Shown: piece by piece, positions 53,212 to 59,971 of the stretch
Position numbering within the stretch: position 1 is the first letter of the stretch
Layout of the letters: each line of letters opens with the position of its first letter
Assembly (NCBI GenBank): GCA_009380095.1
Contig: WHSL01000007.1
Location: forward strand, 1 to 59,971
Direction of reading: 5' to 3'
Origin: Streptosporangiales bacterium
GTDB taxonomy: Bacteria; Actinomycetota; Actinomycetes; Streptosporangiales; Streptosporangiaceae
Length of the DNA: 59,971 bases
The notes under the pieces: model-generated
The model's database searches: none
What the model was told of the DNA's origin: nothing
The model's input: only the letters and a program-made list of their open reading frames with translations
Position numbers and translations under genes: made by a program

Positions 53212-54779
53212 CGCCATCCGGCCCGGCCCACGGACACGAGCATGACGTCCACGAGCGCGTCGTCCACTCGGCGTACGTCCCCGACCACGAGCACGATCAC
53301 GACACCGAGCCGGTGGGCCCGATCGAGGACAACCCGATCTGGCGGCAGGACAACGTCACGCTGGACAGCGTCGGCATCGACATCGGATCGTCCGGCACGC
53401 AGGTGATCTTCTCCCGCCTCCGCCTGCGCCGCATCGGCGAGAGCCTGACCACCCGTTACATCGTCGTCCACCGCGAGACCCGGTACCGCTCGCCGGTCGC
53501 GCTCACCCCGTACGCGAGCGCCGGGTACATCGACGCGGAGGCGCTGGGCACGATCGTCGACCGGGCCTACGGCGCTGCCGCCGTCCGCCCGTCCGAGATC
53601 GACACCGGGGTGGTGATCCTCACCGGTGAGGCGCTGCGCCGCCGCAACGCCGAGGCCATCGCGACCGTTCTCGCCGAGCGCGGGGGCGACCTGGTGACCG
53701 CGACGGCGGGCCACAACATGGAGGCGATGCTCGCCGCCTACGGTTCGGGGGCGGCGCAGTCCTCGTACGACACGGGGCGGCGCATCCTCAACATCGACAT
53801 CGGTGGCGGGACCACCAAGCTGGCGGTGGTGGAGCACGGCAGGCCCGTAACGACCTCCGCGCTCGACATCGGCGGCCGGCTGCTGGTCGTGGATGACGAC
53901 ACGCTGGTCCGCCTCGATCCGGCGGGGCGCCGGCACGCGGCCCGCGCCGGGTACGGGTGGGAGCCCGGCGACCTCGTCCGCCCCGCGGAGCTGGCCAAGG
54001 TCACCGAGACGATGGCGGACGCGCTCGTGGCAGCTCTCACCGCCCGCCCACTCCCCCGCGACCTGGCCGAGCTCTACCTCACCGAGCCGCTGGCGGAGAC
54101 GGGCCCGATCGAGGGCGTCATGTTCTCGGGCGGGGTCGCCGAGTACGTCTACGGCAGGGAGGAACGGGGATTCGGCGACCTCGGCCGTGGGCTCGGGCGG
54201 GCGCTGCGCCGACGGGCCGACTCCGGGGCGCTGCCGTTCCCGCTGCTGCCGCCGGGCGAGTGCATCCGCGCCACCGCGCTCGGCGCATCCGAGTACAGCG
54301 TCCAGCTCAGCGGGAACACCGGCTGCATCACCGACCCCGACGCGCTGCTGCCCCGTCGCAATCTGCAGGTCGTACGGCCGGACCACCGGCCCGGCGAGAA
54401 GGTGGAGGCGGCGCAGGTCGCCACCGCGATCCGCGATCGCCTCGTCGCGCTCGACGCCGATCTGTCCGGCGGGGACATCGTCCTGGCCATGTCGTGGGAG
54501 GGGCCGCCCAGCTACGACCGGCTCCTCCCTTTCGCACTCGGCATCCGGGACGGCCTGGCCCGCCGGATCGCCCGTGGCCGGCCGGTCTACGTCATCCTTG
54601 ACGGGGACGTCGCCATGACGCTCGGCGGGCTGCTCCGCGAGGAGCTCGTCGTCGGCGCCGAGCTCCTGGTCATCGACGGCCTCAGCCTGCGGGACTTCGA
54701 ATACGTCGACATCGGCCGTGTCCGGTACCCGTCCGGGACGGTACCGGTCACGATCAAGTCGCTCATCTTCGGCGCGTGA
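53208..54779 (+). CDS. EutA-like ASKHA ATPase (reactivating-factor family) with His-rich N terminus
   Basis: A 523-residue protein matching ethanolamine ammonia-lyase reactivase EutA along its length: VGIDIGSSGTQVIFSRL at residues 55-71, VILTGEALRRRNA, ILNIDIGGGTTKLAV, MFSGGVAEY and a C-terminal YVDIG..PSGTVPVTIKSL. EutA uses ATP to free inactive cobalamin from its lyase. No EutB/EutC gene is present. Unlike EutA, the first 32 residues contain eight histidines (HGHEHDVH and DHEHDHD), a metal-binding look. GTG start overlaps the cupin stop (GTGA), so the cupin is the likely client. Confidence 0.85.
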   Translation: MTPSGPAHGHEHDVHERVVHSAYVPDHEHDHDTEPVGPIEDNPIWRQDNVTLDSVGIDIGSSGTQVIFSRLRLRRIGESLTTRYIVVHRETRYRSPVALTPYASAGYIDAEALGTIVDRAYGAAAVRPSEIDTGVVILTGEALRRRNAEAIATVLAERGGDLVTATAGHNMEAMLAAYGSGAAQSSYDTGRRILNIDIGGGTTKLAVVEHGRPVTTSALDIGGRLLVVDDDTLVRLDPAGRRHAARAGYGWEPGDLVRPAELAKVTETMADALVAALTARPLPRDLAELYLTEPLAETGPIEGVMFSGGVAEYVYGREERGFGDLGRGLGRALRRRADSGALPFPLLPPGECIRATALGASEYSVQLSGNTGCITDPDALLPRRNLQVVRPDHRPGEKVEAAQVATAIRDRLVALDADLSGGDIVLAMSWEGPPSYDRLLPFALGIRDGLARRIARGRPVYVILDGDVAMTLGGLLREELVVGAELLVIDGLSLRDFEYVDIGRVRYPSGTVPVTIKSLIFGA

Positions 54780-54788
54780 CCCGTCCTA

Positions 54789-54952
54789 AGAGGCTCCGCC
54801 AAATGAGGGGCGCGTAGCGAGCGGCGTCCAGGTGGTGCCATGGCGGCGTCGCCGAAGCGAGGGCAGCCTGGTTGTGCTGTTGAGCTGCGGCGGGTCCGCC
54901 AGGGCGCCGCCTGGGCGCCGCGCAGTAGCGCCCCTCATTTGGCGGAGCCTCT
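54789..54952. repeat. Hairpin repeat copy 2 with enlarged loop
   Basis: Left arm 54789-54813 begins AGAGGCTCCGCCAAATGAGG and its exact complement is at 54928-54952, a perfect 25-pair stem. The 114-base loop starts GTAGCGAGCGGCGTCCA like copy 1, then carries about 94 extra bases with smaller GC hairpins before AGTA. The right arm runs into the GntR stop codon. It separates the convergent EutA-like and GntR genes. Confidence 0.85.
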
Positions 54953-55727
54953 AAGTGGGCTCCCCCGTCTTCTCCACGTCCGCTTGCTCCGTGAGCCGGT
55001 CGGCGGTGCGCTGTAGATGGCGGGTCATGATGGCGCGGGCCCGCTCGAGGTCTCGGCCCTCGATCGCCTCGACCAGCTCGTAATGCTCGTGCGCGCCGCG
55101 CGCGCCCATCAGGGGGGCGGCGACCTGCGCCTGATGGAGCGACATCAGCAGAGGGCCGTGGAAGCTCTGCACCAGCATCTCGATCGCCGGGTTATGCGTG
55201 GACGAAGCGACCCGCACGTGGAACTGCGCGGACATGGCCATGCTGTACGAGCCGCCCTCCAGCGCATCCAGGCCCTGCTCGACCAGGGCGCGGAGCTCCG
55301 CGATGTCCTCTTCGGTGGAGCGCTCGACCACCAGCGGCAGGATGCCCAGCTCGAAGATCATACGGGCCTCGGTGACGTCGCCGCCGGTCATCGGCGCCAG
55401 TGTCATGAGCTCGGCGAGCCCTTCCCCCACCCGCCCGCTGGAGGGCTTGGTGACGAAGGCGCCGCCGCGGGCGCCGACGCGGATCTCCACCAGACCACCG
55501 GCCTCCAGGACGCGCAGCGCCTCGCGGACCGTCACCCGGCTGACCCCGAACCGCTCGCACAGGCTGCGCTCGCTGGGCAGCCGGTCGCCGGGGACGAGCT
55601 TGCCCTCCCTGATCAGCGCCCGCATCTGCTCGACGATCACCTCGGAGATGCGGCCGACGCTGACCGGCCTGAACAGGTCCGCGGTGCTCTTGTCGCCGGT
55701 CGCCTCCCTTGGCGGTCCTGCTCCCAT
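54951..55727 (-). CDS. GntR-family regulator, FadR/FCD subfamily, copy 2
   Basis: A 258-residue regulator paralogous to the one at 36800. Winged helix with LPSERSLCERFGVSRVTVREALRVLEA; FCD domain with the metal-type histidines in AQFHVRVASSTHN, HEHYELVEAI and MTRHLQ. ATG at 55727 follows GGAGGAT; the TTG at 55790 lies inside the operator. A perfect operator 52 bases upstream points to autoregulation. It is a prime candidate for control of the window-wide TGGT-N3-ACCA regulon. Confidence 0.92.
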   Translation of the reverse strand: MGAGPPREATGDKSTADLFRPVSVGRISEVIVEQMRALIREGKLVPGDRLPSERSLCERFGVSRVTVREALRVLEAGGLVEIRVGARGGAFVTKPSSGRVGEGLAELMTLAPMTGGDVTEARMIFELGILPLVVERSTEEDIAELRALVEQGLDALEGGSYSMAMSAQFHVRVASSTHNPAIEMLVQSFHGPLLMSLHQAQVAAPLMGARGAHEHYELVEAIEGRDLERARAIMTRHLQRTADRLTEQADVEKTGEPT

Positions 55728-55778
55728 ACCGGCATCCTCCCCGATCTGGGGTCGTTTCTCGTCTGACGATCCCCGAAA

Positions 55779-55789
55779 TGGTCTAACCA
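55779..55789. promoter_or_regulatory. Perfect operator site TGGTCTAACCA
   Basis: A perfect TGGT-N3-ACCA inverted repeat, flanked as AATGGTCTAACCAAT, 52 bases upstream of GntR copy 2. The AATGGT/ACCAAT extension is close to the consensus I recall for PdhR/LldR-type regulators. Confidence 0.72.
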
Positions 55790-55900
55790 ATAAGACATTA
55801 CCCCATCCGCAGTACGCCGGCGCGCAACCGGGAGCGGTCCCAGAATCATAGAGCGATCGGCCATGACTACGCGGAACCCGTACAAATCCAAATCACGAAA

Positions 55901-55911
55901 TGGTCTGACGG
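55901..55911. promoter_or_regulatory. Degenerate operator TGGTCTGACGG
   Basis: TGGT-CTG-ACGG keeps one half-site and AC of the other. It lies 122 bases beyond the perfect site of the same promoter region and could be a secondary binding site or chance. Confidence 0.35.
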
Positions 55912-56295
55912 TTCTCCAGCAGGCGCAGTCTCCGCCACGCCCGGCTCCTCACGCGCCCCCGCGGGCGAGCAGCCGGGGCGCCCGGCGTTGCGATCCTCAC
56001 TGGCCTCGGAGGGGCGGTGCTGGGCGAGTCGTCGGGTGATCTCAGTCCAAGTTCACTCGGTGTGGTTGGTCGGTGTGGTTGGAGAGTGGGCCGGCCGTCC
56101 GTCCTGGCGCGCCAGCCAGGCGGGCAAAGCCCCGCCGCCCGAGCGATAGCCCTAACGCTCGGCTAACGGAACTATCACTCGGCTGGCGCACAGCGGGCGA
56201 TAGCCTGAGGCTGGACGAAGACAACTCGCCTAGAGCGTTTTCGCTCCGGCGTAAGCAGTTTTTTCGCAGGTCAGTACAGCGTTGAGACTGGGTCG

Positions 56296-56337
56296 CCTTA
56301 CAAGCGAGGGGTCACTGGTTCGAACCCAGTTGCGCCC
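56296..56337 (+). other. tRNA 3'-half remnant, possible attachment site
   Basis: CCTTACAAG resembles an anticodon loop (anticodon TAC, valine) and GTCACTGGTTCGAACCCAGT is a textbook T arm, followed by TGCGCCCA as a 3' acceptor strand. The matching 5' acceptor (GGGCGCA) and D arm are absent upstream. A 3' tRNA end without a 5' half is what integration and excision of genomic islands often leave. Confidence 0.5.
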
Positions 56338-56593
56338 ACAACCTATGGCGTGTCGAGGGCCTACTGGAGGTTCCTAGATCACCGAGCACCCTCGCGCCTG
56401 GTTGCCCCGGGCCGATATTCCGGCCGGCCCCGGCGAACACCGGCCACCAACAGTCACCCGCGCCGAATTCGCCCACAGGCGGCGGCATAGTCGCCGAACT
56501 GTGATGAACCTATTTCTATTCGCCCAGCGGCTCCCGTGCGATTGTCCCGAGTGAACGCTGAGACTCGGTCGGACTCAGGCGACCCCTAGGGCG

Positions 56594-58363
56594 GTGAGGG
56601 CCATGCGGCGACGGTACGGCATCCGCTGGACACCTCGGCGGGCACCTAGATGGGCGGCTGCGGGCGCTGGGTTGCTGCTGGTGGCGGGGCTGGTGGTGTC
56701 CCCGGCGCCGACCGGGGTGGCCGCCACGCTCGGGCCGGGTGGCGTGGATGTGGATGCCGCCACCATCCCGCAGCTGCAGGACGCGATGGACAGAGGGAAG
56801 CTGACCTCGGTCGCGCTGACCCGGTTCTACCTGGACCGCATCCGCGACGTGGACCGCCGACTCCTGCACGCGGTCCTCGCGACCAACCCCGACGCGCTGG
56901 GCCAGGCACGGGCCAGCGACGCACGTCGCGCGAAGGGATCGCTGCGCGGCCCGCTGGACGGGATCCCGGTCCTGCTCAAGGACAACATCAACACCGGTGG
57001 TGGGCTGCCGACCACGGCCGGTTCACTCGCGCTCGCCAAGGCCACGCCTGAGGACGCCTTCATCGTCGGCAAGCTGAACAGCGGCGGCGCGGTCCTCATC
57101 GGGAAGGCCAACCTGTCGGAGTGGGCCAACTTCCGGTCCACCCAGTCCTCCAGCGGCTGGAGCGCCGTCGGCGGGCAGACCGGCAACCCGTACGCGCTCG
57201 ACCACAATCCGTGCGGCTCCAGTTCCGGCTCGGGTGCGGGTGTCGCCGCCGACCTGGCGACGGTGGCGATCGGCACCGAGACCGACGGCTCGATCGTCTG
57301 CCCGAGCGGGGCCAACGGGATCGTGGGCGTAAAGCCGACCCTGGGCCGGGTCAGCCGTACGGGCATCGTGCCGATCTCGGCGGCGCAGGACACGGCCGGG
57401 CCGATGACCCGCAACGTCACCGACGCCGCGGTGTCGCTCGCGGCCGTCCAGGGCGCCGACCCGGCGGATCCGCCCACCCAGGGCCTGGACAACCCGCCCG
57501 ACTACACCCGCTTCCTGGACGCTGGAGCGCTGCGCGGCGCCCGCATCGGAGTGTGGCGGGCCGGCAACACCGGACTCAGCAACGAGACCGACGCGATCGT
57601 CGACCGTACGGTCGACACGCTCCGCGAGCGCGGCGCGACCGTGGCGGACCCCGCCGACCTGGAGGGGATCGAGGACGTCGGCGGCCCTGAGTTCGACGCG
57701 TTGCTGTGCGAGTTCAAACACGATCTCAACGCCTACCTGGCCGCGACCCCGGGCGACCACCCGCGCACGCTGGCCGAGCTGATCGCCTTCAACGAGGCCA
57801 ACGCGGCTCGTGAGATGCCCTTCTTCGGCCAAGAACTCTTCGAGGCCGCCCAGGCGACCAGCGGCGATCTGTCCGATCCCGCATGCGCGGATCCCCGGCG
57901 GACCGCCACTTCGCTGGCCCGCCAGGCGATCGACCGTACGCTGGCGCAGCACGATCTCGACGCGATCATCGCGCCGACCGGCAGCCCCGCCTGGCCGACC
58001 GATGTGATCAATGGTGACCACTTCGTGCTCGGCACCTCGACGCCGGCGGCCGTGTCGGGTTATCCGAGCATCACGGTCCCGGCCGGGACGGCGTTCGGGC
58101 TTCCGGTCGGTGTCTCGCTCATCGGCCCGAAGGCCTCGGAACCCGAGTTGTTCGCGTTGGCATACGCCTTCGAGCAGGCCACCCACATCCGTAAGCCGCC
58201 GCGGCTGGCGCGGTCCGCGCCGGCCAACGATGGGATCCGCCCCTGGCCGCCCCGGGGCGCCGCGACCACGTTCTCCGGTCCCGACGGGAGCCCGGCCACA
58301 TCCGGTGCACCCGCCGGCCCGGCCGTACCCGGGACGCGGCAGCCGTACGGCACGACTCGCTGA
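56594..58363 (+). CDS. Secreted amidase (amidase signature family)
   Basis: A 589-residue amidase. After an Arg-rich N terminus and a hydrophobic segment (AAAGAGLLLVAGLVV) that looks like a signal peptide, the Ser-cisSer-Lys triad is present: Lys in PVLLKDNINT, Ser in GSSSGSGAG and Ser in TDGSIVCPSGAN. The last 50 residues are Pro/Gly-rich and probably disordered. Start is GTG 56594 or ATG 56603; both keep the signal. It lies outside the operator-bearing cluster. Confidence 0.88.
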   Translation: MRAMRRRYGIRWTPRRAPRWAAAGAGLLLVAGLVVSPAPTGVAATLGPGGVDVDAATIPQLQDAMDRGKLTSVALTRFYLDRIRDVDRRLLHAVLATNPDALGQARASDARRAKGSLRGPLDGIPVLLKDNINTGGGLPTTAGSLALAKATPEDAFIVGKLNSGGAVLIGKANLSEWANFRSTQSSSGWSAVGGQTGNPYALDHNPCGSSSGSGAGVAADLATVAIGTETDGSIVCPSGANGIVGVKPTLGRVSRTGIVPISAAQDTAGPMTRNVTDAAVSLAAVQGADPADPPTQGLDNPPDYTRFLDAGALRGARIGVWRAGNTGLSNETDAIVDRTVDTLRERGATVADPADLEGIEDVGGPEFDALLCEFKHDLNAYLAATPGDHPRTLAELIAFNEANAAREMPFFGQELFEAAQATSGDLSDPACADPRRTATSLARQAIDRTLAQHDLDAIIAPTGSPAWPTDVINGDHFVLGTSTPAAVSGYPSITVPAGTAFGLPVGVSLIGPKASEPELFALAYAFEQATHIRKPPRLARSAPANDGIRPWPPRGAATTFSGPDGSPATSGAPAGPAVPGTRQPYGTTR

Positions 58364-58436
58364 GGAGGAGAGGGCCGCGCCAACGACCCACCGGCCGAGC
58401 TCTATACAGTGAGCCACGCGATGGCGAAGGGGATTC

Positions 58437-59444
58437 ATGAAGAGAGTGCTGAGCGCCGCGCTCCTTGCATTGCCGCTGCTGGTCCCTGTGACCGCGCACG
58501 CGCAGGACCGGACGCCGCCCGTGATCATCTTCGATACCGACATGGACTACGACGACGCGGCCGCGCTGGCCTACCTCGCCGAGGAAGACCGGCTGGGCAG
58601 GATCGAGTTACGAGCGGTGACGGTCGTCAACAACGGTGGCGGACTGCCGGGACGGGCGATCCGCAACGCCCGCTGCTTGGTCGAACGGCTCGGGCTGCGC
58701 GGCGTACAGGTGGCCGACGGCTCGGAGACCGCCCCCAACGCGTTTCCTGACGAGATCCTGCAGACCGTCGACAAGGTGGTCACGTCTGTGACGCCTGGGT
58801 GCGACGCGGCGGAGACACCCTCGCGGATACGCGCTCCGCAACTGATCCGGCGCGTGCTGAGACAGGAGCCCACCGCTCGCATCATCGCCACCGGGCCGTT
58901 GAGCAATGTGGCGGCCGCGCTGCCCGAAGCAGCGGGGCGGGTCACGTCGATGGGCGGTGCCATCGACGTACCAGGAAATCTCTGCTGCGGGACACCGCCG
59001 CAGTTCGACGGCACGCAGGAATTCAACTACTGGATCGACCCCGCCGCTTCCCGCGCCGTCATCCGGCACAACCCCCGGCCGGTGCATCTGGTACCGCTCA
59101 ACGCCACCAACGACGTACCCATTACCCCTGAGTTCATCGACCGGCTCCGAGCAGATCACCGGACACCGGCGGCCGACATCGTATTCGAGGCCTTCACACA
59201 CCCGGACATCCAGCCGCTGATCGCAGACGGCCTGTTGTTCTGGTGGGATCCACTGGCCACGATGAGCGTCGTCCACCCCGAGAGCGTCGAATTCACCAAG
59301 GGACGTGTCGATGTCGTAACCGACGGCCCCGCGGCCGGACGCACCTTCCTCTCCGCGACGGGGCGGTCGATCAGCTATGGCGTCGCCGCCGATGGAGCAG
59401 CCTTCGAAGAACGTTTCCTCAACACCCTCAACGGCCGGCGATAA
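58437..59444 (+). CDS. Secreted nucleoside hydrolase-like protein
   Basis: A 335-residue inosine/uridine-preferring nucleoside hydrolase-family protein with a clean signal peptide (LSAALLALPLLVPVTAHAQ). The Ca2+-binding motif appears as FDTDMDYDDAAAL and a second metal residue as WWDPLATM near the C terminus. Exported members of this family release bases or act on related N-ribosides. Signal peptide cleavage after AHA is likely. It follows the amidase by 73 bases. Confidence 0.88.
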   Translation: MKRVLSAALLALPLLVPVTAHAQDRTPPVIIFDTDMDYDDAAALAYLAEEDRLGRIELRAVTVVNNGGGLPGRAIRNARCLVERLGLRGVQVADGSETAPNAFPDEILQTVDKVVTSVTPGCDAAETPSRIRAPQLIRRVLRQEPTARIIATGPLSNVAAALPEAAGRVTSMGGAIDVPGNLCCGTPPQFDGTQEFNYWIDPAASRAVIRHNPRPVHLVPLNATNDVPITPEFIDRLRADHRTPAADIVFEAFTHPDIQPLIADGLLFWWDPLATMSVVHPESVEFTKGRVDVVTDGPAAGRTFLSATGRSISYGVAADGAAFEERFLNTLNGRR

Positions 59445-59451
59445 ACAGGAT

Positions 59452-59520
59452 GGGGCGAGCCGGGCCTCGAGCGCAATCAGTGGCTCGAGAGGTCTGCGGA
59501 GCCGGAAGCCGGCTCGCCCC
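59452..59520. terminator. Inverted repeat downstream of nucleoside hydrolase
   Basis: GGGGCGAGCCGG (59452-59463) pairs with CCGGCTCGCCCC (59509-59520), and CTCGAGC/GCTCGAG nested inside gives a second small stem. It begins eight bases after the stop codon and probably ends transcription. Confidence 0.6.
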
Positions 59521-59971
59521 CTCGTATCGGTCGCCGTCGCCGCATCGGACCGCCGAGGCGCACCCTTGTCGTCCCCCAGTTCGCAGCTTCCATGGCCGGT
59601 CACGTCGTCACCTCGATCTACCCCATCAAGGGAGGTCCGCTCCAAGTCCGGCGACATCCCCTCAGCCGCTCAGCCAACTCTGCCGGGCTTCCCATCCCCC
59701 TGAAAACCATCAACCCTCCAGCACGAACTTCCCCAACCCCGGCTCACGCGCCAGCAACACCGCCGTCAGCTTGTGATCCATCCCAACCTTGCCGGCCCTC
59801 CCCCCGCCCCGGAGCGATCCGCGAACCCCTATGCGAGCGCAAGCCGTCCCCCTCAAATGCTCCTCCAACGGATGCCACCGCCCCCGGTCCCGTTCGGCGT
59901 GTCATGGTGTGTTCATGCGCTCAAGGGGGCCTTGAGGTGCGGATTCGACCACGCGGCCTTGACCGCATGTG
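59521..59971. other. Non-coding or truncated end of window
   Basis: I see no convincing gene. A minus-strand tail of 23 codons (59710-59781, MDHKLTAVLLAREPGLG then KFVLEG and a stop) reads like the C terminus of a longer protein but has no supporting frame upstream, so I do not call it. Confidence 0.5.

Larger units (their letters stand above)
55728..56593. other. 866-base region without a convincing gene
   Basis: Besides the operators at 55779 and 55901 and a tRNA-like fragment near 56296-56337, this stretch holds no frame I trust. It is locally richer in A/T (56215-56280, with TTTTCGC and TTTTTTCGC). A repeat-like GCGATAGCC occurs at about 56142 and 56188. It separates the catabolic cluster from the amidase/nucleosidase pair and is the best candidate for a boundary. 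Confidence 0.6.

Noticed and set aside
53208-54779. Ethanolamine utilisation locus suggested by the EutA-like protein
   Set aside because: No EutB, EutC, microcompartment or B12-related gene is present.
56042-56224. 60-codon leftward ORF in the gap before the amidase
   Set aside because: No ribosome-binding site, no recognisable motif, composition like non-coding DNA.
56260-56340. Complete tRNA gene
   Set aside because: Only the anticodon-loop to 3' acceptor half can be matched; the 5' acceptor strand and D arm are missing.
1-59971. CRISPR array, transposase, integrase or replication origin
   Set aside because: Searched by eye on both strands; no regularly spaced repeats, no transposase or recombinase motifs and no DnaA-box cluster were seen.

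Overview
The window is GC-rich DNA with short-spaced, often overlapping genes, frequent GTG/TTG starts, lipoprotein lipoboxes and mycothiol-era actinobacterial gene families (FadR-type GntR, IclR, TctABC, CbbQ-like ATPase). It looks like the chromosome or a large replicon of a filamentous actinomycete (Streptosporangiales/Thermomonosporaceae-like is my best guess; this is inference from composition and gene content). No replication, phage or transposition gene is visible. Nearly all of 1-55.8 kb is one catabolic super-cluster; 56.6-59.4 kb holds two secreted hydrolases that look like ordinary chromosome.

Layout. (1) 0-16.4 kb, mostly leftward: an SDR, two lipoprotein binding proteins, an amidohydrolase, a CaiB-type CoA transferase, a three-part biotin-dependent carboxylase (carboxyltransferase, BCCP, biotin carboxylase), another binding protein, HyuA/HyuB and a second SDR, with a divergent cysteine-less maleate-isomerase-like gene at the left edge. 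(2) 16.5-21.2 kb, rightward: a NicX/M29-like metalloenzyme candidate translationally coupled to a MoxR/CbbQ-type AAA+ ATPase and a VWA (CbbO/NorD-like) protein. (3) 21.3-27.5 kb, leftward: TctA-TctB-three TctC-double cupin. (4) 27.6-31.0 kb: two isochorismatase-fold proteins and an MFS exporter divergent from an IclR regulator. (5) 31.0-36.7 kb: two more binding proteins, a ThDP enzyme and an aldehyde dehydrogenase. (6) 36.8-41.8 kb: GntR, two cupins, a TRIP13/Pch2-like AAA ATPase, an SDR pseudogene and RpiB. (7) 41.8-55.7 kb: ferredoxin reductase, ferredoxin, phthalate-dioxygenase-like Rieske oxygenase, PanB-like protein, alpha/beta hydrolase, alcohol dehydrogenase, LigK-like aldolase, LigJ-like hydratase, two 4,5-dihydroxyphthalate-decarboxylase-like proteins, then a cupin coupled to a EutA-like ATPase, and a second GntR.

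How it may work. The gene families point to uptake and breakdown of carboxylated aromatic or N-heteroaromatic compounds: the right side matches a phthalate to protocatechuate 4,5-cleavage lower pathway (Rieske oxygenase, decarboxylase, LigJ, LigK) and the rest resembles pieces of the 2,5-dihydroxypyridine/maleamate route (NicX-, NicD-, NicF- and NicE-like families), but several enzymes lack the textbook catalytic residues, so substrates cannot be assigned. The most striking pattern is that three putative ring-modifying metalloproteins (NicX-like, double cupin, cupin) are each followed, with a 4-base stop/start overlap, by a different family of ATP-dependent remodelling or reactivating protein (MoxR+VWA, TRIP13-like AAA, EutA-like). 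A recurring TGGT-N3-ACCA operator sits upstream of most transcription units and matches what FadR-type GntR proteins bind; two paralogous regulators of this type are encoded here, and each ends at a similar hairpin whose stem sequence differs by compensatory changes.
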